From: Caldilineaceae bacterium
GTDB taxonomy: Bacteria > Chloroflexota > Anaerolineae > Caldilineales > Caldilineaceae
Length of the DNA: 64,000 nt
Reading direction: 5' to 3'
Assembly: GCA_019637685.1 (NCBI GenBank)
Contig: JAHBVF010000030.1
Location: 19,192-83,191 of the forward strand
The notes beneath the pieces are model-generated. The model worked only from the letters and a program-made list of their open reading frames with translations, was not told the DNA's origin and searched no databases. The position numbers and the translations under genes are program-made. Below are positions 15,766 through 24,417 of the stretch, piece after piece; the first letter of the stretch is position 1; each line of letters starts with the position of its first letter.

Positions 15766-16562
15766 GCGGTGTGGAGCGGATTCAGCAGGTTTTTGCAGCA
15801 CTGAAGGCCAAGAAACAGGCCGCGTTTATGCCCTATCACGCGATGGGCTATCCCACCAGGCAGACTTCTTTGGAAGTGGTGGCCGCCCTGGCGGAATCGG
15901 GTGCAGACCTTTTCGAGATCGGCATCCCCCACAGCGATCCCCTGGCCGATGGACCGACGGTCCAGGCGGCGACGGACACGGCCATCCGCGGCGGCACAAC
16001 AGTGGCCGGCTGTCTGGCGATGATACGGGAACTGCGCGGGATGGGCATCGCCCAGCCCTTCTGCGCGATGAGCTATTACAATCCGATTCTGGCCTATGGG
16101 GAAGAGCGTTTTGTGGCCGACGCGGCCGCCGCGGGCGTGGATGGGCTGATCGTCCCTGACCTGCCACCGGGGGAGTCTTTGCGATTGGAGCCTGCTTGCC
16201 GGGAGGCAGGAATCGCCACCATCTATATGTTGGCCCCCACCAGTACAGAAGAACGCATCCGCTCGGTATCCGCCCACGCCACGGGCTTCATCTATCTGGT
16301 CAGCATCACCGGCATTACAGGAGAACGCAACCAGTTGCCCCCAGACCTGACGGACTTTGTGCAGCGGGTACGCCGCCACACATCCCTGCCCCTGGCCGTG
16401 GGCTTTGGCATCGGCAACCAAGCACAGGCAGCCCAGGTCGCGGGCATTGCCGATGGCGTAATTGTTGGCTCTGCGCTGGTGCGGGCCGCCGGATCAGAGG
16501 CGGGCGTGGACGAAGTACGCAACCTGAGCACCAAGCTCGCAGCAGGCGCACACCGGGCCTAG
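15762..16562 (+). CDS. trpA: Tryptophan synthase alpha chain
   Basis: Cleaves indole-3-glycerol phosphate to indole inside the alpha-beta complex. The 266-residue TIM barrel has the catalytic Glu and Asp in LFEIGIPHSDPLADGPT, with YNPILAYG, VPDLPPGES, the phosphate loop GFGIGN and GVIVGSALV. GGGGAGGAAC lies just upstream inside trpB. It ends the operon; trpE, trpG, trpD, trpC and trpF are not in the window. Confidence 0.95.
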   Translation: MSGVERIQQVFAALKAKKQAAFMPYHAMGYPTRQTSLEVVAALAESGADLFEIGIPHSDPLADGPTVQAATDTAIRGGTTVAGCLAMIRELRGMGIAQPFCAMSYYNPILAYGEERFVADAAAAGVDGLIVPDLPPGESLRLEPACREAGIATIYMLAPTSTEERIRSVSAHATGFIYLVSITGITGERNQLPPDLTDFVQRVRRHTSLPLAVGFGIGNQAQAAQVAGIADGVIVGSALVRAAGSEAGVDEVRNLSTKLAAGAHRA

Positions 16563-16609
16563 CGTACCAGTTTCGCCTTTATGATGAAAGCAATTCAGCC
16601 ATTTATACA

Positions 16610-16639
16610 TTGTACTCCTGTGGTTGTGTTGGGTATGAT
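16610..16639 (+). promoter_or_regulatory. Candidate promoter of the response regulator gene
   Basis: TTGTAC (16610-16615), an 18-base spacer and TATGAT (16634-16639). It lies in the 243-base gap after trpA and suits an independent start for the gene at 16806. Confidence 0.4.
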
Positions 16640-16805
16640 ACAGATATGCCGCGAATCTCCGCAATATAGCCAGAACACGATAGCTGCAATATGCAATGGA
16701 CAGCTACGGCTCGGTGTGGTTATGTGCGGTTCACGATTTTTTAATAAAAAAGGCCTGTCAAAGTACCGCAATGCAGCAACACAATGCAAAAAGGAGGGAA
16801 CAACT

Positions 16806-17240
16806 ATGGCGATGAGGACAGGAAATAAGTGCGAAAAAGGAGCCGAAAAAGACTATGTGTTGGTGGTGGATGACGAACCACTGCTGTGCCGAATGGTAAG
16901 CGCGATGCTTATGCGAGCCGGTTATGATACCCAGACGGCCACAAATGGTCGGGAAGCCCTTCAGCAAGTGAAGAAATGCAGACCAGACATCATTACGCTG
17001 GATGTAATGATGCCAGATATGTCAGGAATCGAAGTAGCCGGGCAGTTGCGAGCAGATCCCCAGACCGCGGGGATTCCGATTATCTTTGTCACCGCGCTGG
17101 ACCGTTCTGTCTCTATGGACCTGCGCCGATTCACCGAAGAGCCAGATGTCTATCACGTGGACAAACCCTTTAGTCGTGAACAGTTGCTTATGCAGGTCAC
17201 AATTGCACTGCAAGCCAAACAAAACCACCTGACCACCTGA
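16806..17240 (+). CDS. Stand-alone response regulator receiver protein
   Basis: A 144-residue CheY-like receiver without output domain. The acidic pocket is VVDDEPLL (Asp22-Asp23), the phosphoacceptor is Asp66 in TLDVMMPD, Thr96 lies in IIFVTALD and the conserved Lys120 is in VDKPF. A 15-residue charged tail precedes the domain. AAGGAGGG is 5 bases before ATG 16806, a strong site that decides the start over the longer open frame. No histidine kinase is nearby, so its partner is elsewhere. Confidence 0.88.
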   Translation: MAMRTGNKCEKGAEKDYVLVVDDEPLLCRMVSAMLMRAGYDTQTATNGREALQQVKKCRPDIITLDVMMPDMSGIEVAGQLRADPQTAGIPIIFVTALDRSVSMDLRRFTEEPDVYHVDKPFSREQLLMQVTIALQAKQNHLTT

Positions 17241-17274
17241 GCGCCTTTTGCGGGCGTCAAAGAATTATTACAAC

Positions 17275-17333
17275 AAAGGGCACGAATCGAGAACAGGATT
17301 TCCCGCCTGGTTCTCTGGATTCGTGCCCTTTTT
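17275..17333 (+). terminator. Terminator after response regulator
   Basis: AAAGGGCACGAATC (17275-17288) pairs with GATTCGTGCCCTTT (17318-17331), with a second imperfect stem inside and T residues after it. The region from here to 17477 holds no gene. Confidence 0.75.
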
Positions 17334-17477
17334 CTTTCTGTCTGCGCAACGATTCGGGCGTTGGGTGCATCGCACCTGAGCAGCTACCCGTCTGCTATAC
17401 CGCGTGACGCGTCGAGCCTGTTCTGTCGCGCGCCTGGACGATTCCGCGCCGGGCAGTGTATGCCCGGACAGTGAACC

Positions 17478-19148
17478 TCAAAATGCACGATTCCCACGCA
17501 GAACTGGCCGTAGTTTCAGGGCCAATTGGAGAGAAAATCGTGCGTCTGGGTCGTTCAGGTCCAGGCGGGTAATCGTTGCGATCCGCTCCAGGCGATAGGT
17601 GAGGGTATTGCGGTGAATATGCAGCCGCACCGCGGTCTGGCTCAGATTGCCGTGACAAGCAAAGAAAGCGTCCAGGGTCTCGACCAATTCGGCATTGCGA
17701 TTTTCATCGTGCTCAACCAGAGGCCGAATGGTTTTGCGGAAGAAGCGGGCCGCCTCTGGATTGCTGGAAAGGGCGGTGAGCAGTTGATACAGTCCCAGAT
17801 CGCCGAAGTATGTGATCGGGGCTGCTTGCCAGGATTTGCCCATATGCCAGCTCTCCCGGGCCTGCTGCAAACTGCGCAGCCATTCGCCAGGGCTGACCGC
17901 GGGCCGTCCGATGCCGATTATGATTTGGGCGTGGGGCGCGGCAGCCAGAATCATATCCACCAGTTCACTGGCCTGGTTCTTAAAAACACGCCCGCTCTTT
18001 GGATTGTCCCCCGGCCAGAAGAGCAGCACGCCCTCGTTTCGCCGGCTGAGGGGGATTGCCACTTTGGCATTCTGCAAAAACTGATTGAGAATGCTCTGCC
18101 AGTCCGGGGCTTCCTGCACATCCACCAGCCAGGCTGTGTGGGGCTGGGTGAGGTCATAGCCCAGGGATTCACCGCGCTGCACCCAGGCGTGTTCGTCGGC
18201 TACTTCAGTGGCGAGCAGATCGTCGATGAAGGCGGCCTGCATCCGGCCGCGCACCTCGCCCACTGCATTCTGACGGCTCCACTCCAGCGCCGCGGCGTCG
18301 CCACCCTGGCGTGCCACCAGTTTTTCCACCGTCGATGGATCAGCGCTGCTCTGTTCGCTGGAACGGAGCAGCAGGCAGTAGCCCTGAAGTCGCTCTCCGG
18401 CCACAACCGCGCTGACGACCGCCTGCTGATAGAGTCCATCCCCTGTCATCCGAATTGTACCCACTGCCCGGGCCAGATTTTGCGGCTTCTGCGAGGCGGC
18501 CCACGTGCGCAAAGATGTGGGATTGGGCAGCGCGGCCAGCAAGCGTTGGCGTTGGCGTTCGGACAGTTCCTCCATACCCGCGTGGATGGACAGTTGCCCA
18601 TCTTCGCGCAGAAAAAGCACGGGCCGCTGGGCAAAGGTTTGCAAGTGTTGGGCAATCATCGCCAGACCACCGCCGTCCAGCTCAATTTGGGTCAACTCCC
18701 GCTGCAAATCAGTGGCACGGGCCGCGATATAGCCTTCCCGATCCACAATCAGACGGATGACGGTCCGCTCGATATCCAGCAGCGAGACGCTGTCGGGCAG
18801 ATGAAAGAGGGGCATCTGCTCCTGCTCGGCCCGGACAATGGCATTCTCGGCCACAATCCCGCGCACAGCAATGGCCGAAACCCTGGCTTGTCGCAGGCTT
18901 TGCACAACCCGATCCAGCCGCATCCGGGAATCCAACTGGCGCAGATCGTCCGTGTCGATCAAAGCCAGTTCATTGCCCGTCAGGCTTGGAAAAGCCGGTG
19001 GGCTGGGGCGCAGGCTGCACGCCCAACTGACCGGGCGGTGCAGATGTTCGCCCCCCACCAGAATCTGAGTCTCCAGGGGGAGGGCAAGACGATAGACATC
19101 TTCCAGCGTGGCCAAATCGCGTACCATAAAACCATCCGAAAGGGGCAA
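17478..19148 (-). CDS. PucR family transcriptional regulator
   Basis: A 556-residue regulator. The N-terminal PucR (purine catabolism) domain covers about residues 10-140 (VSWACSLRPSPPAFPSLTGNE is its sensor-like core), the middle has a GGDEF-like fold, and the C-terminus is the PucR helix-turn-helix with NLSQTAVRLHIHRNTLTYRL. Such proteins respond to small metabolites in purine or amino acid breakdown. It stands alone, convergent with the response regulator; no obvious target operon adjoins it. An alternative start is Met8. Confidence 0.85.
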   Translation of the reverse strand: MPLSDGFMVRDLATLEDVYRLALPLETQILVGGEHLHRPVSWACSLRPSPPAFPSLTGNELALIDTDDLRQLDSRMRLDRVVQSLRQARVSAIAVRGIVAENAIVRAEQEQMPLFHLPDSVSLLDIERTVIRLIVDREGYIAARATDLQRELTQIELDGGGLAMIAQHLQTFAQRPVLFLREDGQLSIHAGMEELSERQRQRLLAALPNPTSLRTWAASQKPQNLARAVGTIRMTGDGLYQQAVVSAVVAGERLQGYCLLLRSSEQSSADPSTVEKLVARQGGDAAALEWSRQNAVGEVRGRMQAAFIDDLLATEVADEHAWVQRGESLGYDLTQPHTAWLVDVQEAPDWQSILNQFLQNAKVAIPLSRRNEGVLLFWPGDNPKSGRVFKNQASELVDMILAAAPHAQIIIGIGRPAVSPGEWLRSLQQARESWHMGKSWQAAPITYFGDLGLYQLLTALSSNPEAARFFRKTIRPLVEHDENRNAELVETLDAFFACHGNLSQTAVRLHIHRNTLTYRLERIATITRLDLNDPDARFSLQLALKLRPVLRGNRAF

Positions 19149-19229
19149 AAATGAGTGACACCAGGCGACAAAAGCTGTAATCTGCCCGTATCACCCGACC
19201 GTGTAAAGTTTGAGTCTGGCGCAATCAGA

Positions 19230-19288
19230 AAACGTGAAACGTGAAACGCAAGAACATTGGAAGTCCTTACGTTTCACGTTTCACGTTT
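19230..19288. repeat. GTGAAACG-type palindrome, copy 4 (longest)
   Basis: A 19-bp perfect stem built of three ACGTGAA units (19230-19248 with 19270-19288) around a 21-base loop. It lies between two minus-strand genes, upstream of the PucR gene. Confidence 0.75.
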
Positions 19289-19334
19289 CTGCAAGTCCTG
19301 CTGTCCAGGCTTTATATGCCAATAATTTGCCGGG

Positions 19335-19868
19335 CTACTTGGACCAGGCCGACAGGGCCGCGCCGACTGTGCCGCCCCAACAGGCAAAGAAGAGAACACC
19401 CGCGGTTTTCAGCCAGCTATTGGGGTCCTGGCCGGCCACAGCACTGACAACGACCAGCCCGATAATCAAGCCCAAAAGGCTGGCCAGCCACAGCTTGCCA
19501 ACTGAATGGGCGGGAGACATCACACCCACGACAATCGGCCAGATGAGAAGGGTCGAGAGAAGACCCGCGACCGCTGCCACAATCCCGAAGGTGGGGCCGG
19601 GCAGAAAGAGGGCCGCCACAAAAAGGATGAAACCGATAATCCCCCCGATGACGGGTTTCCAGTTGCTGCCAAAGCTGCCCCGGGCCAGATCATAGCCGAT
19701 GAGGGGGGCCGCGCCAAGCAACAGGCCAAACAGGGCTGGTACAACGGACATACCGGCTGTATAGACCATTACCGCGGCCACCACCGCAGTAACGATGGCA
19801 GCCGCCAGCGACGCGATCCAAAGATTGCTGTCGGACTTCGATGCACTCATTGCGGTCAGAGGAATCAT
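19335..19868 (-). CDS. Small integral membrane protein
   Basis: A 177-residue protein with about five hydrophobic segments, for instance LWIASLAAAIVTAVVAAVMVY, PVIGGIIGFILFVAALFL and WLASLLGLIIGLVVVSAVAG. There is no recognisable motif, so no function is proposed. The start at 19868 has AGGAGAG 7 bases upstream. It is separated from its neighbours by more than 100 bases on each side. Confidence 0.75.
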   Translation of the reverse strand: MIPLTAMSASKSDSNLWIASLAAAIVTAVVAAVMVYTAGMSVVPALFGLLLGAAPLIGYDLARGSFGSNWKPVIGGIIGFILFVAALFLPGPTFGIVAAVAGLLSTLLIWPIVVGVMSPAHSVGKLWLASLLGLIIGLVVVSAVAGQDPNSWLKTAGVLFFACWGGTVGAALSAWSK

Positions 19869-19998
19869 TGGGTCTCTCCTCGCCCTGTCGGGCTGCTTTG
19901 GGAAAATAGTAAAAACGATAAATCAGAAATCAATTGTCAACAAGCGGTGGGCAGTTCTCAGCCACGGCAAGGCCACTACTGGCTTTTCACAACGCTGG

Positions 19999-20463
19999 CT
20001 ACTCGTCATCGGGCAGGGTATCCCACTCGTTCAGCGTCCACCCCCCCACGCTGAGATAGAGCTTTGGCTCGTGGTCCTGGCTCAGAATCAGTACCAGTTC
20101 GTCTTCCTCAGTGGCGGCAGCTTCGTCCAGCCAGACACCCTTGTCGGTCAGTTCTGCCACTATTGTACCAATCCGGTCCAAGCCTTGCAAGGGGTCGCCA
20201 TCCTGATCGGTAAAAAAGATCACGCCGTACAACTCAAAGTAGAGATTATTTTCCAGATACAGATCAAGATCAAAGACTTGCCGCTCGTCCGCGCTGGGTG
20301 CAGCCTCCTCGTCATCGGCCAGGGATTCCTCCCAAAGCGCCAGCCCCACAACTTTTTCACCCAACACTTCCTCTTCCAACGCTTCGTAGAGTTCGTCGGT
20401 CAGCCGGGTGTTCATCTCGAATCCTTCGCTGCCGTCCTCTGCCACCACACCGTTATCACTCAT
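19999..20463 (-). CDS. Acidic hypothetical protein
   Basis: A 154-residue, strongly acidic cytoplasmic protein (runs such as YEALEEEVLGE, WEESLADDEEA). It has an alpha-beta pattern with strands like ELVLILSQDH and PKLYLSVGGW. I do not recognise the family. The start is placed at ATG 20461-20463; the frame continues upstream into Asn/Arg-rich sequence that looks non-coding. It follows the M23 peptidase gene by 26 bases on the same strand. Confidence 0.6.
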   Translation of the reverse strand: MSDNGVVAEDGSEGFEMNTRLTDELYEALEEEVLGEKVVGLALWEESLADDEEAAPSADERQVFDLDLYLENNLYFELYGVIFFTDQDGDPLQGLDRIGTIVAELTDKGVWLDEAAATEEDELVLILSQDHEPKLYLSVGGWTLNEWDTLPDDE

Positions 20464-20488
20464 AAGATTCTCCATACGACGTAGAAAG

Positions 20489-21544
20489 TTATTGTTGTTC
20501 CCGCGCCGGACCGACGACAATCATCCGGGTGGGAATGGTCATCGGTTCTTCATAGAATTGTCCACCAGCCCAAAAGTGGCTGAATTGCATGGGCAGCCCC
20601 TGATCGATAAAAAGATTGGGGCCATTCATCACATGAAAATGCAGATGTGGGCCGGGGGAATTGCCGCTGTTGCCCACACGGCCGATCAGCGCACCCCGAC
20701 GGATCACATCTCCCTCGTTCACAGTCAGGCTGAGCTGCTGCAAATGGGCGTAGTAACTGAACTCCCCGTTGGCGTGGCTGATGGCAACCGCATTGCCCAG
20801 AATGCGCCGCATATCGCCCCGCAGAATGGCCTGGTCCGGCACGGCTCCGGGCAGCATATCCGGCATATCAAAACAGACATAGGCCACTTTGCCCCCGGCG
20901 GTTGCATAGACCGGCTGGTCCCAACTGTAATGATCGGTCAGTGAGCGTCCATTGCCTGCATTGGTCTGGCCGTCCGGCCCCAGCTTTACAAAATCAATGG
21001 CATAGGGCTGGCTGTAGACTTCTGATTTGTGAAAATCGCTCCAATCCCCGGCCTGGATAGCCCACCACGCGCCTTCCAGGGGAAAGTGGAGATCGGTCTG
21101 CTGTTGGTGGGTCACCACCGGGATGGGCAGGAGTGCCTGCACGCTCTCGCCCCCAGCCACAGGCGCAGCCACGGCAGTCACATCCAGATGCGTGATTGGC
21201 TCGTAGGCGTGGAGGATGAAGTGCAGGCTGCGCAAAGCCAGTCCTGTGCCCGATCCGACGGTCAGGTCTTCCTCCCCCGTGCGTTGGGAGATGATACGGG
21301 CAGGCCAGCGCTGCTCAAAGAGCAATTGGTGGCCGTTATAGCCCTGAAAGACCAGCCCGCTTACAACGGCATCGCCGTTCTTGGCTGTAATGCCCAGGTC
21401 CAGCGCGATCTCCTGCACAGGGCCGATGTTGGGAAAGGGCAGTTTGTCATAGCGTGCGGCCACCAACACGCTGGGACGACATTCCAGGGCGAGATGCACC
21501 CCTGCTGTAGCGGTATCTCCGGGGGTTTCAGTGCTAGTTGTCAA
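20489..21544 (-). CDS. M23 family metallopeptidase
   Basis: A 351-residue protein with a C-terminal LytM/M23 domain (about 190-325). Zinc ligands are suggested by YSQPYAIDF (the usual H-x3-D region with His relaxed to Gln-Pro) and by the final HLHFHV; GNAVAISHANGEFSYYAHL and GRVGNSGNSPGPH are typical. The N-terminal half is a beta-rich domain of unknown role. No signal peptide is visible, unusual for a peptidoglycan hydrolase. The start is TTG at 21542-21544 with AAGG upstream. The first zinc ligand looks altered, so catalysis is uncertain. Confidence 0.78.
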   Translation of the reverse strand: MTTSTETPGDTATAGVHLALECRPSVLVAARYDKLPFPNIGPVQEIALDLGITAKNGDAVVSGLVFQGYNGHQLLFEQRWPARIISQRTGEEDLTVGSGTGLALRSLHFILHAYEPITHLDVTAVAAPVAGGESVQALLPIPVVTHQQQTDLHFPLEGAWWAIQAGDWSDFHKSEVYSQPYAIDFVKLGPDGQTNAGNGRSLTDHYSWDQPVYATAGGKVAYVCFDMPDMLPGAVPDQAILRGDMRRILGNAVAISHANGEFSYYAHLQQLSLTVNEGDVIRRGALIGRVGNSGNSPGPHLHFHVMNGPNLFIDQGLPMQFSHFWAGGQFYEEPMTIPTRMIVVGPAREQQ

Positions 21545-21603
21545 AATCGACCTTCAATAATTGTGGAAAAATTATAGTGATCAGGCTGATAGTGAAAGAA
21601 GCT

Positions 21604-21674
21604 GGACGCTGATTCACGCAGAGGAACGCAGATTTTTTCTCTGGATCAGCGCATATCTGCGTGAATCAGCGTCC
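21604..21674. repeat. CGCTGATTCACGCAG-type palindrome, copy 1
   Basis: GGACGCTGATTCACGCA (21604-21620) with its perfect complement at 21658-21674, and inner words AACGCAGA/TCAGCG. A related copy is at 26885. Downstream, 21700-21760, CACAAAG words resemble the copies at 57388 and 58463. Confidence 0.7.
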
Positions 21675-21788
21675 CATTTTTTGTTCCATCATCAACCTAA
21701 AAAGCCACAAAGCAGGGATGTTTCTCTTTGCGTCTTCCATTCTTTGTATCTTTGCGCTATAGAATCTGTTTCCTCAGCACGCAGATAA

Positions 21789-22775
21789 TCAGCGGCCCTG
21801 TTTGATCTGGTGCAAAAGCCGGGGTCTGCCCGCAAGAAAAGCATCCATCTGTGCCCGCTGCGCGCCCCGGCTGTGGCGTTCTTTGGGATGTTCGCCGCCA
21901 CTGGTCTGGCGAAAGAGGGCCAATAAGCCCAGGGCTTCGTGCGGCGCAATCCGATAGTAACTTTCCTCGGTTTCCAGTGTGTCCAGCCGTTCCCAGCGAT
22001 CGATCCAATCGTTCAGATAAAATGTGTGGCAAAGGCGACAGCGCCACACACTCAGCGTACGTTTATCGTCGCTATCGGTGGCAATGGTCAATGCGCCCAA
22101 ATTCGCGATCCGCCCGTGACAGGCCAGGCACTGTTCTGTGCCCGCGCCCACGCCGCTGCGCTCGGCCAGACTGTCAGTCGCTGGTTGCGGGCGTTCTTCT
22201 GCTGTTTTTCCCAAAAACCTGGCTTTCAGCCCTCCCCACCAGCCAACGGTTTCTGCGAGTCCACTCTCATGGGAAAGATTTTCTCCAGAGACACTTTCTT
22301 CAATGGGCGCGGCAGGCGTCTGCTTGTCTGCCTGCCAATGCGGGCAGGCCATTGCCAATGCGGACTGCTCGTAGTTCCCGGCAGATGGGAAGGCAGCTTT
22401 GTCATCGGTCCAACCGCATTGGCCCAGAGGAATACCGTCGGGATTGACACTATCCTCCAGCGGTTGCCACCAGCCACAGCTTCCGCACGCCAGGGGCTGT
22501 CGCCCGGATTCCACCAACGCGGCGAGCAATTCGACGACCGGTTTTTCGCCGTTCGTTCCCGACAAATGGAGCGTAGGCTGCGCCTGCCACCCGCGGTCGC
22601 CTTCCGTCAGAAACACATCGGCGTCGCCGCTTTCGCCCGGCCACAAAATCCTGGCCCAGCCCATTTCGCCCTGCCCCTGCCAACGGACAACATTGGCCTG
22701 GGCTGTGCGGCTGCCAGGATGAATACCCGACATTGTTTTTGTATTGAAGAGGTGAAACGGATTGTCATCTGTCAT
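21789..22775 (-). CDS. Hypothetical protein with zinc-ribbon motifs
   Basis: A 328-residue protein with two Cys pairs that look like treble-clef or ribbon zinc sites: CGSCGWW with CGW further on, and CLACHGRI followed by CRLCHTFYLNDW. CxxCH resembles a haem site, but there is no signal peptide and the second half (CRLCH) makes a zinc site likelier. The first half has beta-strand character. I do not recognise the family. The start is taken at ATG 22773-22775 (MTDDNPFH). Confidence 0.6.
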   Translation of the reverse strand: MTDDNPFHLFNTKTMSGIHPGSRTAQANVVRWQGQGEMGWARILWPGESGDADVFLTEGDRGWQAQPTLHLSGTNGEKPVVELLAALVESGRQPLACGSCGWWQPLEDSVNPDGIPLGQCGWTDDKAAFPSAGNYEQSALAMACPHWQADKQTPAAPIEESVSGENLSHESGLAETVGWWGGLKARFLGKTAEERPQPATDSLAERSGVGAGTEQCLACHGRIANLGALTIATDSDDKRTLSVWRCRLCHTFYLNDWIDRWERLDTLETEESYYRIAPHEALGLLALFRQTSGGEHPKERHSRGAQRAQMDAFLAGRPRLLHQIKQGR

Positions 22776-22933
22776 AAGCAAAAGTCTGGGTTCTATTTTA
22801 CACCATTGCCAGTCAGGCGAGAAAAGGGATTGGGGTATGGGGATCAACGGCGGAATGGAGCAGCCCAGCACCAGTTGACGAGTTTGAGGGGAAAGTGGGC
22901 AAACTTTTTAGGCGATTCGTAACTGCCAAGCCA

Positions 22934-22976
22934 CCCCACCCTAGCCCTCCCCAAATTGGGGAGGGCTAGGGTGGGG
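22934..22976. repeat. 21-bp palindrome CCCCACCCTAGCCC
   Basis: Two perfect 21-base arms (22934-22954 and 22956-22976) around a single base. The flanks AACTGCCAAG and TTGGTAGTTAC extend the symmetry imperfectly on both sides. Confidence 0.75.
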
Positions 22977-23005
22977 GTTGGTAGTTACGGCGATTCAAGA
23001 TAGGT

Positions 23006-23081
23006 AAGTATCCACAGATGGCACAGATGTACACAGATTTTTCTGAATTATCTGTGGAATCCGCGCCATCTGTGGATACTT
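23006..23081. repeat. TATCCACAGATGGC palindrome
   Basis: AAGTATCCACAGATGGC (23006-23022) has its perfect complement at 23065-23081; inside, ACACAGAT and ATCTGTG repeat the theme. Confidence 0.75.
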
Positions 23082-23281
23082 ATTTTCCGGGACGGGGCTT
23101 ATCACACTGTTCGATGTGGAGTGAGAAAGGAGGGATAAATGGCTGGGGAGACAAAATAGATCCGCAGAGAGTCACCCATTCGCCCGGCATGGAACAGGGG
23201 TGTATACACAGATGAAAAGAAACACAGCCAAGCGTTGCGCAGTTGGGATTTCCATGCGCCTCGTCGGTTATGCCGAAAGAG

Positions 23282-24151
23282 CTATTTGTGCGAAAGAACA
23301 GGCAAAAACAACTGTTTCAATGGATATTGCAGGGAGCCAACCAGCGCGAGAGGGGAAAGCTGCAAATCGGTTGCGCCCGGCAGGTCCACCGTTTGGGTCA
23401 ACACAGTCGCCGATCCATTTCGGCTCCACAAATTGTAGCGCCCGCATGCGATGTTACTGAACTCAAAAGACCCGGTCTGATCTGTCAGTCGGAAGGTCTG
23501 TGTTTCCTCCTGGGGGATGCGAAAACGCTGCAAATAAATCGGCCACGCGGTCAGCGCGTCTTCCGCCTGGTCCCAGGTTCCGTTGTTATTGCTATCATGA
23601 AAAAGGGAGCCTGTGAGCCGGCGAATGGTGGGGGCAACTCCGCTGTCTGTACGACCGGCAACGAGCGTGTGGGAAATCGCCTTTCCATCCTGATCCGACA
23701 ATATGACATCAGTCAGATTCAGCGATGATTGCCCCAGGCAATCGGTCTTGCGCAATCGCACTATAGCGATGTCTCCGCTACCCGTGCGTGGCGAATTTGC
23801 GAGTTGGGTATAGGCCAGCGACGCGTGTCCTGCGCTGTTGTCCACATTGTGCTCCACCACAAAATCGGCACTCAGAAAGCTGCCCGGCTCAATCTGCTCC
23901 ACATACACAACCGACGGATCGTACCAGATGTCGAGTTCCAATCCGTACAGGCTTTCCACATCCTCCACCCAAATGGTGGCCGTGACAATAGCAGAGGAAG
24001 TCAAGTCCAATGTGGCTGGCTTAACCGAAACATTCGTTGCCAGGGGGGAGGCTTGCGCCAGGTGTAGAGCAAAAAATGGCAGCACAATGAGGACGGCGAC
24101 AATCGATAGTGTTCCCCAAAGATTTCGACGCGCACGGGCGTGTTCAATCAT
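23282..24151 (-). CDS. Secreted cohesin-domain protein with SdrD-B-like domain
   Basis: A 289-residue exported protein. Residues 1-36 are a signal peptide (SIVAVLIVLPFFALHLAQA). A cohesin-like beta sandwich follows (about 38-170): LYGLELDIWYDPSVVYV, FLSADFVVEHNVDNSAGHASLAYTQL, GSGDIAIVRLR, LNLTDVILSDQDGKAI. Then comes an SdrD-B or Cna-B-like domain with GSLFHDSNNNGTWDQAED. It ends in LFLPVLSHK, like other Chloroflexota secreted proteins. It is the last of six related minus-strand genes. AGGAG precedes ATG 24151. A scaffold or adhesin role is inferred. Confidence 0.75.
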   Translation of the reverse strand: MIEHARARRNLWGTLSIVAVLIVLPFFALHLAQASPLATNVSVKPATLDLTSSAIVTATIWVEDVESLYGLELDIWYDPSVVYVEQIEPGSFLSADFVVEHNVDNSAGHASLAYTQLANSPRTGSGDIAIVRLRKTDCLGQSSLNLTDVILSDQDGKAISHTLVAGRTDSGVAPTIRRLTGSLFHDSNNNGTWDQAEDALTAWPIYLQRFRIPQEETQTFRLTDQTGSFEFSNIACGRYNLWSRNGSATVLTQTVDLPGATDLQLSPLALVGSLQYPLKQLFLPVLSHK

Positions 24152-24417
24152 TCCGTTCTCTCCTATGGACCGACAAGCGTTTTCTGTCCTACTTCAGTTT
24201 GGTAAGTTTTATGTAGGCCAAAAATGTGGCGTCTCGGTCGCTGTCGTTTTATTTCTCGACGATGAAGCCCGCGCTGAGAAAACCTCAGAGTTTTTCAATC
24301 TGCACAACCTGTCCACTGCCAAGCTCAAACAACATCACCAAAAGCACAATCAGTGCTACGGATAGCAACAAAAGCATTCAAAGTGAATATATTGCCTTGG
24401 TCTTCCTGCTGCTGGTA

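Larger units (their letters stand above)
22776..23281. other. Intergenic region rich in palindromes
   Basis: About 500 bases without a convincing gene, containing two long perfect palindromes (22934-22976 and 23006-23081). A ribosome-site-like AAGGAGGG at 23128 precedes only a six-codon frame (MAGETK). The remainder shows nothing recognisable. Confidence 0.5.

Noticed and set aside
17526..19154. Long open frame on the plus strand opposite the PucR gene
   Set aside because: Its translation is rich in His, Gln and Gly without any motif, and it mirrors a well-supported gene on the other strand; GC-rich genes often give such shadows.
21789..22775. CLACH in the zinc-ribbon protein read as a c-type haem site
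   Set aside because: There is no signal peptide, and the neighbouring CRLCH gives a better paired zinc site.
23128..23160. Strong ribosome-site AAGGAGGG with ATG
   Set aside because: The frame has only six codons, with nothing recognisable; the site is probably by chance.
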